Positions 50,689 through 60,600 of a stretch of 64,000 nucleotides of DNA are shown piece after piece. The number at the start of each line of letters is the position of its first letter. Position 1 is the first letter of the stretch. Under the pieces are notes generated by a model, which searched no databases, was not told the origin of the DNA, and worked only from the letters and a program-made list of their open reading frames with translations. A program made the translations under genes and the position numbers. The DNA comes from Paracoccus kondratievae (lineage in GTDB: Bacteria > Pseudomonadota > Alphaproteobacteria > Rhodobacterales > Rhodobacteraceae). The DNA lies in the NCBI RefSeq assembly GCF_009301415.1, contig NZ_CP045073.1, positions 682,001-746,000 on the forward strand. Reading direction: 5' to 3'.

Positions 50689-52026
50689 CTAGTTTTCACC
50701 GGACGGCGGGGCCGCTGCAAGTAACTCCGCGATAATAGCGTCAAAGCGCGCGTGCAGCATGTCACGCCCTTTTGCGAGTAGCAATGGCACAGGACTGGCC
50801 GGTTCATTATTTGTATAATATCCCTCAACTCCCAACAGAGTTGCAACAAGATCTGCCCGCCGGACAATGGGTTGCATGGGCTTAGGCGGATTTTCGCCTG
50901 CCGGCTGACCATCCAGCCCGGCCTGTGTCAGCGCCTGCAACCGCTCCATCGGCAGGGCGAAGGGTGTGCCTTGTCCGATTTTCAGCAGCGCGCGCCCGGC
51001 CTCGGCAGGCATCAGGATCCGCAATGCCTCAACCAGCGGCTTGCCGATAAGCTCCCGCGCCTGCGCCACCAGAACCAGCGCGGGCGAAGATGGTTCGTGC
51101 ACAGCCAGCCAGTTGCAGGCCGCATCCAGCGCCGCCGCCGCTGTGGCACGGTCGAAAACCGGACGGTCGCCCACCGGCGCCTGCGGAATGGGGACCAGCC
51201 CTGCCACCGGCTCATCCCCCTGTGGCTGCGCCGGCTCTTGCACGATGCCCGGCTGCCAGGGGCGCAGCTCTGGCCGGGCCGTAGCAATCATCTGCTGCAT
51301 GTCCTCGATCGCGCTGCGCAGGGCAGCAAGATCGGGATGAAAGGGTGCCGTCGCCTGCGCTGCCGCTACCCGTGTCAGGCGATGAATGGCATCAGACAGC
51401 CGCAGCAGTCGGCCATGCGTCGCAGTCAGGGCCGCAAGCTTTGCGTCGCTGCGCAGCGGCCCCATGAAGTCGGTGCCCTCCAGATCCGCCTCGGAACTGC
51501 GGGGCGTGGCCTTGCCGGTCACCACCATATAGCGACGTAGCGTCACATTCGTCTCGGGCAGCAACGGCAGGTGCAGCAGCGGCATCACGACCGTCGCCTG
51601 CGTGTTCAGCGCCTCGATGGCCGAGCGCCGGTCGGCGCCCTGCGGATGGATGTCCTCGGGCCATTGCGCCAACGCCGCTGCCATATCCTCGACAGTCGAG
51701 GTAAATTCCTCCAGCCTCCCAGCCAGAATCTGGAAGCGTGCCAGCAGACTTAGCAAGCGCAGATCGCGTGAGCGGTGCAACAGCGCGGTAATGGCGGCTG
51801 TTTCCTCATCCAACCGAACCGAACGCGGGTCGAACAGCCGGTCTTTCAATGCACGGGGATCTGACTGGTCCTGATTGCCGGTCTGGCTGGGGATGAAATA
51901 ACGCTCGGGCAGACGAGACTCGGCCTCGAAATAGTAATCCAGGAATTCCTCATCATCCTGCTGTTCGAGGTCGGGGCCGCAAGGCTCCTCGGACGAGATC
52001 GGTTCGAGTAAATTGAAATCGGCCAA
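50689..52026 (-). CDS. tssA: TssA-like cap protein (ImpA N-terminal domain)
   Basis: A 445-residue TssA protein: the ImpA_N domain (LLEPISSEEPCGPDLEQQDDEEFLDYYFEAESR; RDLRLLSLLARFQILAGRLEEF) followed by a helical middle and C-terminal region (ATAAAALDAACNWLAVHEPSSPALVLVAQARELIGKPLVEALR). TssA organises tube and sheath polymerisation and caps the growing tail. It lies upstream of tssB on the same strand. Confidence 0.93.
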   Translation of the reverse strand: MADFNLLEPISSEEPCGPDLEQQDDEEFLDYYFEAESRLPERYFIPSQTGNQDQSDPRALKDRLFDPRSVRLDEETAAITALLHRSRDLRLLSLLARFQILAGRLEEFTSTVEDMAAALAQWPEDIHPQGADRRSAIEALNTQATVVMPLLHLPLLPETNVTLRRYMVVTGKATPRSSEADLEGTDFMGPLRSDAKLAALTATHGRLLRLSDAIHRLTRVAAAQATAPFHPDLAALRSAIEDMQQMIATARPELRPWQPGIVQEPAQPQGDEPVAGLVPIPQAPVGDRPVFDRATAAAALDAACNWLAVHEPSSPALVLVAQARELIGKPLVEALRILMPAEAGRALLKIGQGTPFALPMERLQALTQAGLDGQPAGENPPKPMQPIVRRADLVATLLGVEGYYTNNEPASPVPLLLAKGRDMLHARFDAIIAELLAAAPPSGEN

Positions 52027-52059
52027 TTCCGAAGCCCCTTTCTGAAAGTCGCGCCCAGG

Positions 52060-53190
52060 CTAAAGCCCCGGGCCACCGCCGTCATCCGCCTTGCGATAGG
52101 CCTCGGCGAACAAACGCAAAAATTCATCCAGAATGCCGTTCTCGCTGGCGGTACGGGCATCCCAGCGGGCGACATATTCGTCCCAGGCACGAGCCTTGCG
52201 ATTGCCGATAAGCCCGCCAGATTTCGCTGTGCCCTCGATCTCTTCGGGGGCAAGCTCAGCCACCAGACCCAACAGCGCCGGCTGCAAGGCGGCAAACAGC
52301 GCGGCCTGGTGGCGGCGCAGATCGCCCAGCGCATTGTCGAAACCCTCGGCACCGGTCATGAAACCGGCACGCGGACGCAGGAATAGCGCATCCAGCGCCT
52401 CGCCTGCATCTGGCAGGAATTTCAGCGGATTGTTGTCGGTCGCCCCACGCATGGTACGCGTGGCCGAGCGGGTGAAATGTCGAGCTGCGGCCCGATCCTG
52501 AAGCGCGGCCATGACCTGATCGGCAATCGTACGCATTGCCTGGCCCAACGCCCGGGCCAGATCCTCGGCCGCAACATGGCGCGCCATCTCGACCGGGATA
52601 CCAGCACCCTCGCAAAAAGCGCGCAGGAAGGTCGAGGGGTCCTCAGCCACGGGTTCCGGTACCGGCTCGGCAGAGCGCGGGGCCGGTTGATACACAGGGA
52701 ACTTCACGAAATCGCTGGCGAAATCCGGGCCGCGGCGCTGCTCGACCCCGGGGCCCACATCTATCGGCTCGACCGCCGGGGCAATTGCCCATGGGTCGTC
52801 GATCACCGCTTCGTCCACCGGGCTGTCCACGCGGTGCACCGGCAGCGATTCGGGCGTCATCGGCTGTTCTGCCGGCATGTCGAACAGCGCGACGACGATA
52901 TACTGCCCGACCTGGAAACGATCGCCATGGCTCAGCGCATGAGGTCCATCCAGACGATGCCGCTGGCCTTGCAGGAATGTCCCGTTGGTCGAACAGTCGC
53001 GCAAAACCCAGCGCCCGCCCTCGAACCCGACATCAAAGTGATGGCCCGAAATATAGCGGCTGGCATCGGGCAGCACCCAGTCCATACCGACGCCGCGCCC
53101 GACCTGAATACCGCGTTCCGGTACAACGACGCTAACCGGACCACCATCATCCAGGACGTGAAAATTCTCGATTTGCAGGGTCAGCTTCAT
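52060..53190 (-). CDS. tagH: TagH, FHA-domain T6SS regulator
   Basis: A 376-residue protein with an N-terminal FHA domain (about 1-100: VGRGVGMDWVLPDASRYISGHHFDV, LRDCSTNGTFLQGQ) that binds phospho-threonine, a Pro/Asp-rich middle and a C-terminal helical domain (SATRTMRGATDNNPLKFLPDAGEALDALFLRPR) typical of TagH/ImpI. It is the substrate or sensor of the PpkA/PppA circuit that triggers T6SS assembly. It is followed by tssA after 33 bases. Confidence 0.93.
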   Translation of the reverse strand: MKLTLQIENFHVLDDGGPVSVVVPERGIQVGRGVGMDWVLPDASRYISGHHFDVGFEGGRWVLRDCSTNGTFLQGQRHRLDGPHALSHGDRFQVGQYIVVALFDMPAEQPMTPESLPVHRVDSPVDEAVIDDPWAIAPAVEPIDVGPGVEQRRGPDFASDFVKFPVYQPAPRSAEPVPEPVAEDPSTFLRAFCEGAGIPVEMARHVAAEDLARALGQAMRTIADQVMAALQDRAAARHFTRSATRTMRGATDNNPLKFLPDAGEALDALFLRPRAGFMTGAEGFDNALGDLRRHQAALFAALQPALLGLVAELAPEEIEGTAKSGGLIGNRKARAWDEYVARWDARTASENGILDEFLRLFAEAYRKADDGGGPGL

Positions 53191-53196
53191 CTTGCG

Positions 53197-53781
53197 TCAA
53201 TAGGCACGGAACAACGCCTCAGCCATGTCCAGAAACCGAGCCAGATAAAATGAGCGCCGGGACAGTTCAGCGCGCGCGAGGCAGGACAATACAGCACTGT
53301 TCAGGGCCACCGGGGTCTTATGCGCGGGTGAGCGTTCGGGATCATTCGGTGCGGGCGTACCCGTGGACCAGCCCACCGCCAGCGCCAGTAGCACAGCCGG
53401 GCTGCGCGATGGCGCCCAAAGCGCGTCGCGCATAAGTTCGTGCCGCTGTCTGGTACTGGGCGAGGCCAGCCATGTCGCGATACGTTCCATCACCGGGCGA
53501 TCATGCGGTTGCAGGTGATCGGCCATCAGACGCAGACATTCATAGCCCCACCCCGTCGCCACGCTGGGCAGGGCAGCGAAGGCGGTAAAGGTCACTGCCT
53601 CTTCGGGCGTGGTCGAGGCGCGCAGCCGGGCCAGAAAGCTCAGCCCGTCCTCACCCTCCCGCGCGCGCAGCTTGACCAGTTCGGCCAGCTGCGGGATGTC
53701 GGCGAAAAGCTCTGCAGGCGTCGCGTCACGCAGCATCCGCCGCGGAGGCTTGGTCCTCTCATCTATAGCTGTCGCATCCAT
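53197..53781 (-). CDS. DUF6931-like T6SS-associated protein
   Basis: A 194-residue helical protein (RDATPAELFADIPQLAELVKLRAREGEDGL; EAVTFTAFAALPSVATGWGYECLR; LMRDALWAPSRSPAVLLALAVGW). It resembles the DUF6931 family found beside tagH in some T6SS clusters. No catalytic motif. Its start at 53781 is followed by only six bases to tagH, so it probably opens an operon that also includes tagH, tssA and the sheath and baseplate genes. The function is unknown. Confidence 0.65.
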   Translation of the reverse strand: MDATAIDERTKPPRRMLRDATPAELFADIPQLAELVKLRAREGEDGLSFLARLRASTTPEEAVTFTAFAALPSVATGWGYECLRLMADHLQPHDRPVMERIATWLASPSTRQRHELMRDALWAPSRSPAVLLALAVGWSTGTPAPNDPERSPAHKTPVALNSAVLSCLARAELSRRSFYLARFLDMAEALFRAY

Positions 53782-54257
53782 CCCGGGCCGTCACATGCAG
53801 AACTCTGAACGTTGGCGACTATGAAACCGCTGGGCAAGATCCGCAACCTCTGTTGCGTCTGGCACGGTTTGGACTGGCAGCCCGACAGATGCCGCGACCA
53901 AACCCCTCGCAACGGGCATACCCAGCCGTCGACCTGCTGCGAAAAGAATGCCGGCCCACCATTCTCCGGGTCCGGGCCGGCAGCTCTTGCGGCAGACAAG
54001 AAACGCCGCGCCATGAGGCCATGGCCAACAACCCGGGGGCGTGCGAAAACCGAAAGGTCTACCGGGACCCACCATGCTGGTTTCATAAGACGAATCCCGT
54101 GCTTTGCCCGGGCAGCAAAGCCGTTCTACCCCAATCGCCGGACAGATGGCTCATATGCTCTGACCCTTCAGGCAGTTCGTCTGCTTCAAAGGTACGGCTC
54201 AGTCGGCCTGTCTGTTTGAAACATGCCCCGCGTGCGGCACGCGGTACGGGCACCGGC
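53782..54257. other. 476-base T6SS intergenic gap
   Basis: It separates the membrane/control half (tssK to ppkA) from the sheath/baseplate half. Short frames exist on both strands but none is convincing; a 94-codon minus-strand frame (53791-54075, ending LGMPVARGLVAASVGLPVQTV and onward) is the best but lacks a ribosome site. Two inverted repeats (GCTTTGC...GCAAAGC near 54101-54121 and CCGCGTGC-GG-CACGCGG near 54229-54245) may end ppkA transcription. A promoter for the second half is expected here. Confidence 0.5.
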
Positions 54258-56171
54258 CTAGGGCGCCGGGTTCGCTCCCAACACCTGCACGGCCATAGAA
54301 GGCGCCTCGCCGGCCGCGCGCAACTCATTCAGCACACGCGGCAACAGTTCCGTTGCCGGCACACCCGAGGGGGCCGCCGCCACCGCCGCAATCGGCGCGT
54401 TGGTGGACAAAGCGACCAACAGATAGCCGTTTTTCCCGGCCTCCTCGCCACGTGCATCCGCCAGTGCAAAGCCAAAGGACCGGTCGCCACCTTCTGCCGC
54501 GCCAAGCTGCGGGGAGAGGTCGTAAACCTCGCCCGAAGGCGGCACGATCCACAGCCACAGGTTCCGCCCTTGCTGCGCATCGACCGAACCGCGCACCTGC
54601 AGTTGCCCCCCGGCGCTGGCAGCCTGCGCCTGCAGCAGCACCGCCGGCGCGGGGCGGCCGGAGACTTCGCGCAGGAAATCCAGAACCGGGCATTGATCCG
54701 GCGCGACCTCGACCCGACGCAGCGAAGGGGTCACGCCGAACTGAGCGCCATAGGCAGCCAGCAGCGGCCCGGCATCCAGATCGGCCGGGGCCAGCAGCAG
54801 GATCTGCCCGGCATGCGGCCCGGCGCCGATCCGCTCGGCCAGCGCGCAGGCGGGCAAAGGCTGCTCCGCAAGAAAACCCTCACGCGTGACCGGATCGCGC
54901 GGGATCAGATCAGGGGCCAGAGGTGCGGGTTCGGGACGGGACGTTGTCACCTCGGGACGGGTCAGCAGCAGCGCCGCAACAGCCATCACCGCGACAGCCG
55001 CGCCACCGCTGATCAACAGCCAGTTCCGGCGCGGTGCAATCTGCACCGGTTCCGGCACGGGCTGGGGCGAGGACGGCGCAGGAATCATGTCAAAGGGGGT
55101 AGCGGAATGCAGCTGCCCCGACGGATCGGGGCCGGTGACAAAGCCGCCGGTGACGGGTTCAGGCGTCCGGCCACCCCAAAGCGGCAGCCGATAGCGCGAT
55201 GCAATCAGCGACGGGTCATCCATCATCCGCAGCACCGTTCCCATATCCGCCGGACGCCGGGCCGGGTCCGGTTCAAGCATATGCTGCAACAGCGGGAACA
55301 GCCGGTGCGAGATGCCGTCCAGATTGGGAATCTCCTGTCGCGCTGCCGAGGCCGAGACCACGGAATCGCCCATCTCAAGCGGTTGGCCGCGCGCCACGGC
55401 GGCGATCAGCAGCGCCAGCCCGTAGACATCGGTGTGCGGACCAACGCCACCGCCCCAATGGCCCAGCTGTTCGGGAGCGATATATTTGAACTTACCGGCA
55501 AAGCGTCCTGCCAGCCCGTCCCCCAGCTCGGTCGAACGGGCGATGCCAAAGTCGATCAGCACCGCTTCGTCGACCCTGTCGTTACGCAAGATGACATTAT
55601 CAGGCGAAAGGTCACGATGGGTGACGCCCTGATCATGCGCCCGTGCCAGACCAGCACCGATACGGCGCATCAGCGTCAGCGCGCCGACGTCGTCCAGCGC
55701 GCCATCACCCTTTAGCCGGTCGCCCAGATGCCGGCCCTCGACGAACTCCATGATCAGGCAATAGCGGCCCAGATCGGGGTCCAGCACAAAATTGTGGTAG
55801 CGCACGATGGCTTCGTCGTGCAGTTGCACCAGCACCCGGGCCTCATGCCGGAACATCTCCAGCACCGCCTGATCATCAGCGAGATTGGGCAGGATCACCT
55901 TGACCGCAACCGGATCACCGGTGAAGACGTTTTCGGCCCGATAGACCTCGCCCATACCACCGACGCTGACCAGCGAGATGATACGGTAATTGTTGTTGAT
56001 CAGGGTACCTGGCTTGACCAGCCGCGCCGCCCCGGGCGGCTGCGCAGTGGCCAGGCAGACCGTCGCATCTGCTGCCGGCACATCGTCAGCGGGCGCGTCC
56101 AAAGGTGCCATGATCGTACGGTCGGTATTTGACCCGCTGTCTGCGGGTTCTTCGGGCGGCGTGCCTGTCAT
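54258..56171 (-). CDS. ppkA: PpkA-like membrane Ser/Thr protein kinase
   Basis: A 637-residue kinase with one membrane helix. The kinase domain (about 60-320) has the Gly loop SVGGMGEVYRAENVF, catalytic Lys in VAVKVIL, THRDLSPDNVIL (the usual Lys after HRD-L is Ser), DFGIARS and APEQLGHWGGG. A Pro-rich linker, a membrane helix (NWLLISGGAAVAVMAVAALLLT, about 390-412) and a 220-residue periplasmic domain follow. It would phosphorylate the TagH/TssL circuit to activate secretion. It overlaps pppA by four bases. Confidence 0.92.
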   Translation of the reverse strand: MTGTPPEEPADSGSNTDRTIMAPLDAPADDVPAADATVCLATAQPPGAARLVKPGTLINNNYRIISLVSVGGMGEVYRAENVFTGDPVAVKVILPNLADDQAVLEMFRHEARVLVQLHDEAIVRYHNFVLDPDLGRYCLIMEFVEGRHLGDRLKGDGALDDVGALTLMRRIGAGLARAHDQGVTHRDLSPDNVILRNDRVDEAVLIDFGIARSTELGDGLAGRFAGKFKYIAPEQLGHWGGGVGPHTDVYGLALLIAAVARGQPLEMGDSVVSASAARQEIPNLDGISHRLFPLLQHMLEPDPARRPADMGTVLRMMDDPSLIASRYRLPLWGGRTPEPVTGGFVTGPDPSGQLHSATPFDMIPAPSSPQPVPEPVQIAPRRNWLLISGGAAVAVMAVAALLLTRPEVTTSRPEPAPLAPDLIPRDPVTREGFLAEQPLPACALAERIGAGPHAGQILLLAPADLDAGPLLAAYGAQFGVTPSLRRVEVAPDQCPVLDFLREVSGRPAPAVLLQAQAASAGGQLQVRGSVDAQQGRNLWLWIVPPSGEVYDLSPQLGAAEGGDRSFGFALADARGEEAGKNGYLLVALSTNAPIAAVAAAPSGVPATELLPRVLNELRAAGEAPSMAVQVLGANPAP

Positions 56172-56941
56172 GGCCGCTCCATATCCTCCGCCTCGCCCGG
56201 TGAAGGTGGCGGGACCAGACAGTCAACCACGATCACACTGACATTGTCGCGCGCACCACGTTCCAGCGTGCCGGCAATCAGCCGCGCGGCAACCTCTGAC
56301 GCCCGGGCAGCCTCTCCTAGCAGGGCGGCGATCTCGGCATCCTCAAAATGCTCGGTCAGTCCGTCAGAGCAGATCAGAAAGCGATCCCGGTCCTTGGCAA
56401 GTCCGGTGACCAGTTCCGGCTCGGCGGCAGGGCCAAGGCCAATGGCGCGGGTAATGACGTTACGCCGGCCCGAGGCGCGCGCCTCGACCTCGGTCATCCG
56501 GCCCGAGGCAATCAGCATCTCGACCTCGCTATGGTCGCGGGTCAGCCGGGTCAGCCGGCCATCGCGCAGCAGGTAGATGCGACTATCGCCCGCCCAGACA
56601 CAGGTCAGCTCGGTTTCGTGCAGCAGCAGCGCCGCCACGGTCGAACCGGCACCGCCATTCTCGCCGGTATGGTTGCGGATGCGGCGATTGGCACGGTCGA
56701 TACGTTCGATTACCCGGGCGCGCTGGTCCTGCGCGCTGACCGGTATCCCGGTCGAGGCAAGCTCCTCGACGATGATGCCGCTGGCAATCTCTCCGGCCGC
56801 ATGGCCACCCATGCCGTCAGCGACCGCCCAGACACCGTATTCCGGCAGGGCGATCACGCTGTCCTCATTCTGCTCTCGCCGACATCCACGATCGGTCAGC
56901 GCCGCGAAATCGTAGAGGAATCCGGATGCGGTACCGTTCAT
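56168..56941 (-). CDS. pppA: PppA-like PP2C phosphatase
   Basis: A 257-residue PP2C-type phosphatase: RREQNEDSVIALPEYGVWAVADGMGGHAAGE (metal-binding Asp), GGAGSTVAALLLHE, CVWAGDSRIYLLRDGRL, DRFLICSDGLTEHFED and ARDNVSVIVVDC. It reverses PpkA phosphorylation. I start at ATG 56941; the track of earlier frames would run into tagF. It overlaps tagF (ATGA) and ppkA, so control genes are coupled. Confidence 0.93.
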   Translation of the reverse strand: MNGTASGFLYDFAALTDRGCRREQNEDSVIALPEYGVWAVADGMGGHAAGEIASGIIVEELASTGIPVSAQDQRARVIERIDRANRRIRNHTGENGGAGSTVAALLLHETELTCVWAGDSRIYLLRDGRLTRLTRDHSEVEMLIASGRMTEVEARASGRRNVITRAIGLGPAAEPELVTGLAKDRDRFLICSDGLTEHFEDAEIAALLGEAARASEVAARLIAGTLERGARDNVSVIVVDCLVPPPSPGEAEDMERP

Positions 56942-57615
56942 GCCGGAACCTTCGGCCCCTGACCGGCGCGCAACAGCCAGTCCAGCTCTTCCGTGCTGGG
57001 CCAGCCTTGGCAGCACAGCACGCCGGATGGGCCATCCTCGCCACCGGAAAACCACCAGTAGCTGCGCGCCGCCGTCGCATGGGCATGGTCGGCGCCTGCC
57101 AGCTGCGCCAACAAAGCCTGCGGTCCCAGAGCCGGATTGCCGGCCCAGAAGCCGGGCCAGCCGGGACCCTCTGCCCCGGGGGACGGCAGGTCCAGCGCCG
57201 CCTGCGCCTCGCGCGGCTCGAAACCCGGTGTGGCCAGCAGGGCGGCCAGTGCCTGGGCAGCGGCAGCGTAGAAGTCCTGCGCCGGGTCCAGGACCGGTGC
57301 CGCGCCGCCAGTCTGCGCAACTGCCAGGGGAAAGCGCCGCCCGCTACGATCACGCGACGGAGCCATGATGCCCCGCAACGATTGGCCGATACCGCAAAGC
57401 ACTGGCCCGATCCAGAAGCACAATACGGGCGCGGCGTCGAAACGCGCCTGCCAGTCTTCGCCCAAGCCGTCGCGCCACTGACCCAAAGCAGCCTGCACCC
57501 AATCGCCAAAACCGCGCCAGCCTTCGGCAAGCCCGGCCGAAACGAAATCGCCAAAACCGGGATGCTTGCCGTAAAGCCCGGCCTCGCCTGTGATCAGTCG
57601 ATGCTCTGCGGACAT
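56938..57615 (-). CDS. tagF: TagF, T6SS post-translational repressor
   Basis: A 225-residue TagF/ImpM protein: GLYGKHPGFGDFVSAGLAEGWRGFGDWVQAAL, FWIGPVLCGIGQSLRGIMAPSRDRSGRRFPLAV, and SYWWFSGGEDG. TagF keeps the T6SS silent independently of the phosphorylation circuit, by binding Fha/TagH. In some alphaproteobacteria it is fused to the phosphatase; here it is separate but overlaps it by four bases, and overlaps tssM by 22 bases. Confidence 0.92.
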   Translation of the reverse strand: MSAEHRLITGEAGLYGKHPGFGDFVSAGLAEGWRGFGDWVQAALGQWRDGLGEDWQARFDAAPVLCFWIGPVLCGIGQSLRGIMAPSRDRSGRRFPLAVAQTGGAAPVLDPAQDFYAAAAQALAALLATPGFEPREAQAALDLPSPGAEGPGWPGFWAGNPALGPQALLAQLAGADHAHATAARSYWWFSGGEDGPSGVLCCQGWPSTEELDWLLRAGQGPKVPA

Positions 57616-60600
57616 TGGAAATCCCTGATTTCGGGCATGGTAAAGGGGTTGGTCACAGCATTGATGGTAAAATCATAGGTGATATTGCGCCCACCCAGCA
57701 TGAAGGTCGCACGCAGCGTATCCCCGCGCTGTTCCTTGTAGCGGGCCGAGGCGAGAAACTGCATAAAGGTCCACGAACTACCCTCAAAACGTAGCACCGA
57801 ATCGCGTTCGAGTGGCGGTTCCAGCACAAGGATCGTGGATTTACCCGTCCCCGGCCAGATCACCGTGCGCGGCAGCGAGCCGGTGGCCGTTTCCACCCGC
57901 ATGTCGTTGATGACCAGCAAAGCCGAGCGCACTGTCGGATGCGCGTCGACCTGCGCCACCGTCAGTTCGACCGAAGGGCTGGTGCCGCCGCCGGCAAAAA
58001 AGGCGCGGCGGATACGCTCGGCCCGCTCGAACTGGCGCAGGGTGGCGGTGGAAAGGCGTTGGGCGATCTCTTTGTCGGCGCGCCATGACAGCCCTTCGGG
58101 CGTACGTTCGACATAGGGTTCCAGATACTCGGTGAAATATCTGTCCATCTCGCCGCCCGGTCCAAAGAAACGGGCGAAATTGTCGATGGACAGGCTGCGT
58201 GAACTGTCGGCAAAGGGATAGACCGGCGCGATGGTGTCACGGCACATGAAGGTGATGCGGTCGGTCAGCGCCCTGTTCATCACCTCGATCGAGGCATCCG
58301 AGGCACCCGAGCGGAAATCCCCCTCGGTCCTGGTGACCATACGTGCCAGCGGCTCGGGCAATTGCGAATTATACTGCGTCAGCGTGTTCAGCAGCGTTGG
58401 CAGCGCGGCCGCTGACTGGTCGGGGTTATGCTCGGCCAGCCGCAGGTTTTCCCAGATCGCACCCAGATTCCCCAGAAGCGTGTCGATGGGTCGCCTGCCC
58501 GGCTCACCCACGACCAGTAGCTGCCAGTTCTCGAACGCCTTTGAGATTGCCTCAATAGGGGCGGTGACACTGTTGCTTTCAGCCTCGGCGGCACCGACAC
58601 CGGCGCGGCGCACACCTTTGCCCTGATTTTGCAAGGCGGCATCCATCAGGATACGCTGCACCCCGGTCGAACGCGACTGCGCCCGCGAAGCGACCTGCTT
58701 GCCGATAGCATCGGCCAGCCCGCCGGCGTTGCCGCCCTCATCGGACGTACCGGGCTGGGCCTCCTGCATGGTGCCGTCCAGCTGTTCATATTCGCGCGAC
58801 AGCCGGGTTTCTTCGGCCACCGATTTGACCAGATCCAACAGCGGCGAGTTCTGCGCCTGGGCCGCCGTCCCCAACGCCGCATATTGCGGCTTGTCCGCGA
58901 CCATCGAGACCAGCGTCAGATTGTCCAGCACCTTGTTCCATGCCGCGATGAATTCCGCACGGTAGCGGTCCAGCAAATCGCGGTCCAGCCGCGCCAGCCG
59001 GCCTTCGATTTCGGCCGAGCTGGCGAAATCGCCCAGAACCCACTGGTCGCGGCGCAGATCCTCACCCACCACGGCCAACTGGTCATAGAAGTAGCCCCAG
59101 AAACCCTCGTAGGTGTAAAGCCCCGGCACGGTCATCGCCGCCAGATCGCTGCCGTCGCGAGTGGTAAAGACCTGCGTAGCCGCATTGCCTCCCGCCGCCT
59201 GCACCAGCTCCCAATCTGGCAATCCGGCGGCCAAGGCCCCATCCTTGATGATGGCATAGGCCTGTTCATCCAGCGGCAATTGCGAAATCGCCGCCCGCGC
59301 CTTGTCCACCGTCGCCTGATCCGGTTTGATCAGCGGATTGGTCCGGTCGTCCAGCGCCAGCATCGCTTTCAGATGGCCCGAGAGCTGGTCAATGATTTCC
59401 AGCCCGGCCCGGCCCGGGTAATCCTGCCGCCAGCTTTGCACAAACCACGCCTCAATGGCAGGATCGTCGGTCGTCCCGCCCTGCTTGCCCAGCAGCAGAT
59501 AAACCTTCAGCGCACGATAAATCTCGGTCATCTCGCCCGAGGCGATGATCTGCGGCATCCGCTTTTCCAGATCCAGCATCAGACGAGGGCGCAGCATGCG
59601 CTCTAACGCGCTGGAGTAGCTTTCCGTCGCAACCTTCTTCAGCCGCTCGCGCTGCGACAGGCCAAAGCCCTCCCACAGGCCGGGTTTTTCGCTGTCGCCA
59701 TAGCCCGCCGGCATGGTGGCAAGGTCGTTCAGCAGCGGCAGCACCCCGGTAAGGTTCGGATCGTCGATTACGTCGCGCTGCAGCTCCTCGGCTGCGTCAC
59801 GGCGCCATGCGGCGATGTCAGCCTGTGCATTGCGCACCAGTTCGCGGTTTTTCCAGTAGCTGACACCCACGGCAGTGCCGAGGCCCAGCGTCACCACAGC
59901 GATCGCCGCCAGCATGACCGAGCGCAGCACAAAAGCCCGCCGCACCGCCTTGCGATCATGCGAGACCCAGCCCTGTTCCGGAAAGATCACCCCGCGCAAC
60001 AGGTCATGGATAAAGAAGCTTTTGCCCCGCCCTGACATGAAGCCCGAGCCGATGCCCATGCCGGGTTCCTGAATAGCCCCCAGCACCTGATCGATGGGCG
60101 TGCCCTCTTGTGTGCCCGAGGTGAAGTAGAACCCGCGCAGAATGGCGTTCGTCTTGTAGCGCGTCGGCTCGAACACCTTGCGCAGAAACGCGGCAACGTT
60201 GTCGCGCAACAATGCCATCTGTCCCGGCAGGCCGAAAATGGCGATGCGGGCGACGCCATCCGGCTCCTCGGAAAGGCGGTCGATAATCTCATCGGACAGG
60301 CGCGAAACAAGGCGGTCGAATTCAGCCGGAACCGCCTCATACGTAAGCGCCTTGCGATCGGCAGTCTGGAAAGTGACCCCCCAGACCAGCTTGCGCCGGT
60401 TCAGGCTGAAACTGCTGAAATATTCACGGAAGCCGGCGATCAGGTCAGCCTTGGTGAACATCACATAGACCGGAAAGTCGATCTTTAGATGCTCATGCAG
60501 CTCTGCCAGCCGTTCGCGCACCGTCTCGGCATGGGTTTGCAGGGCGGCTGCATCCTCTTTCATCATGTCCTCGGCCGAGAAGGACAGGATCACCCCGTTG

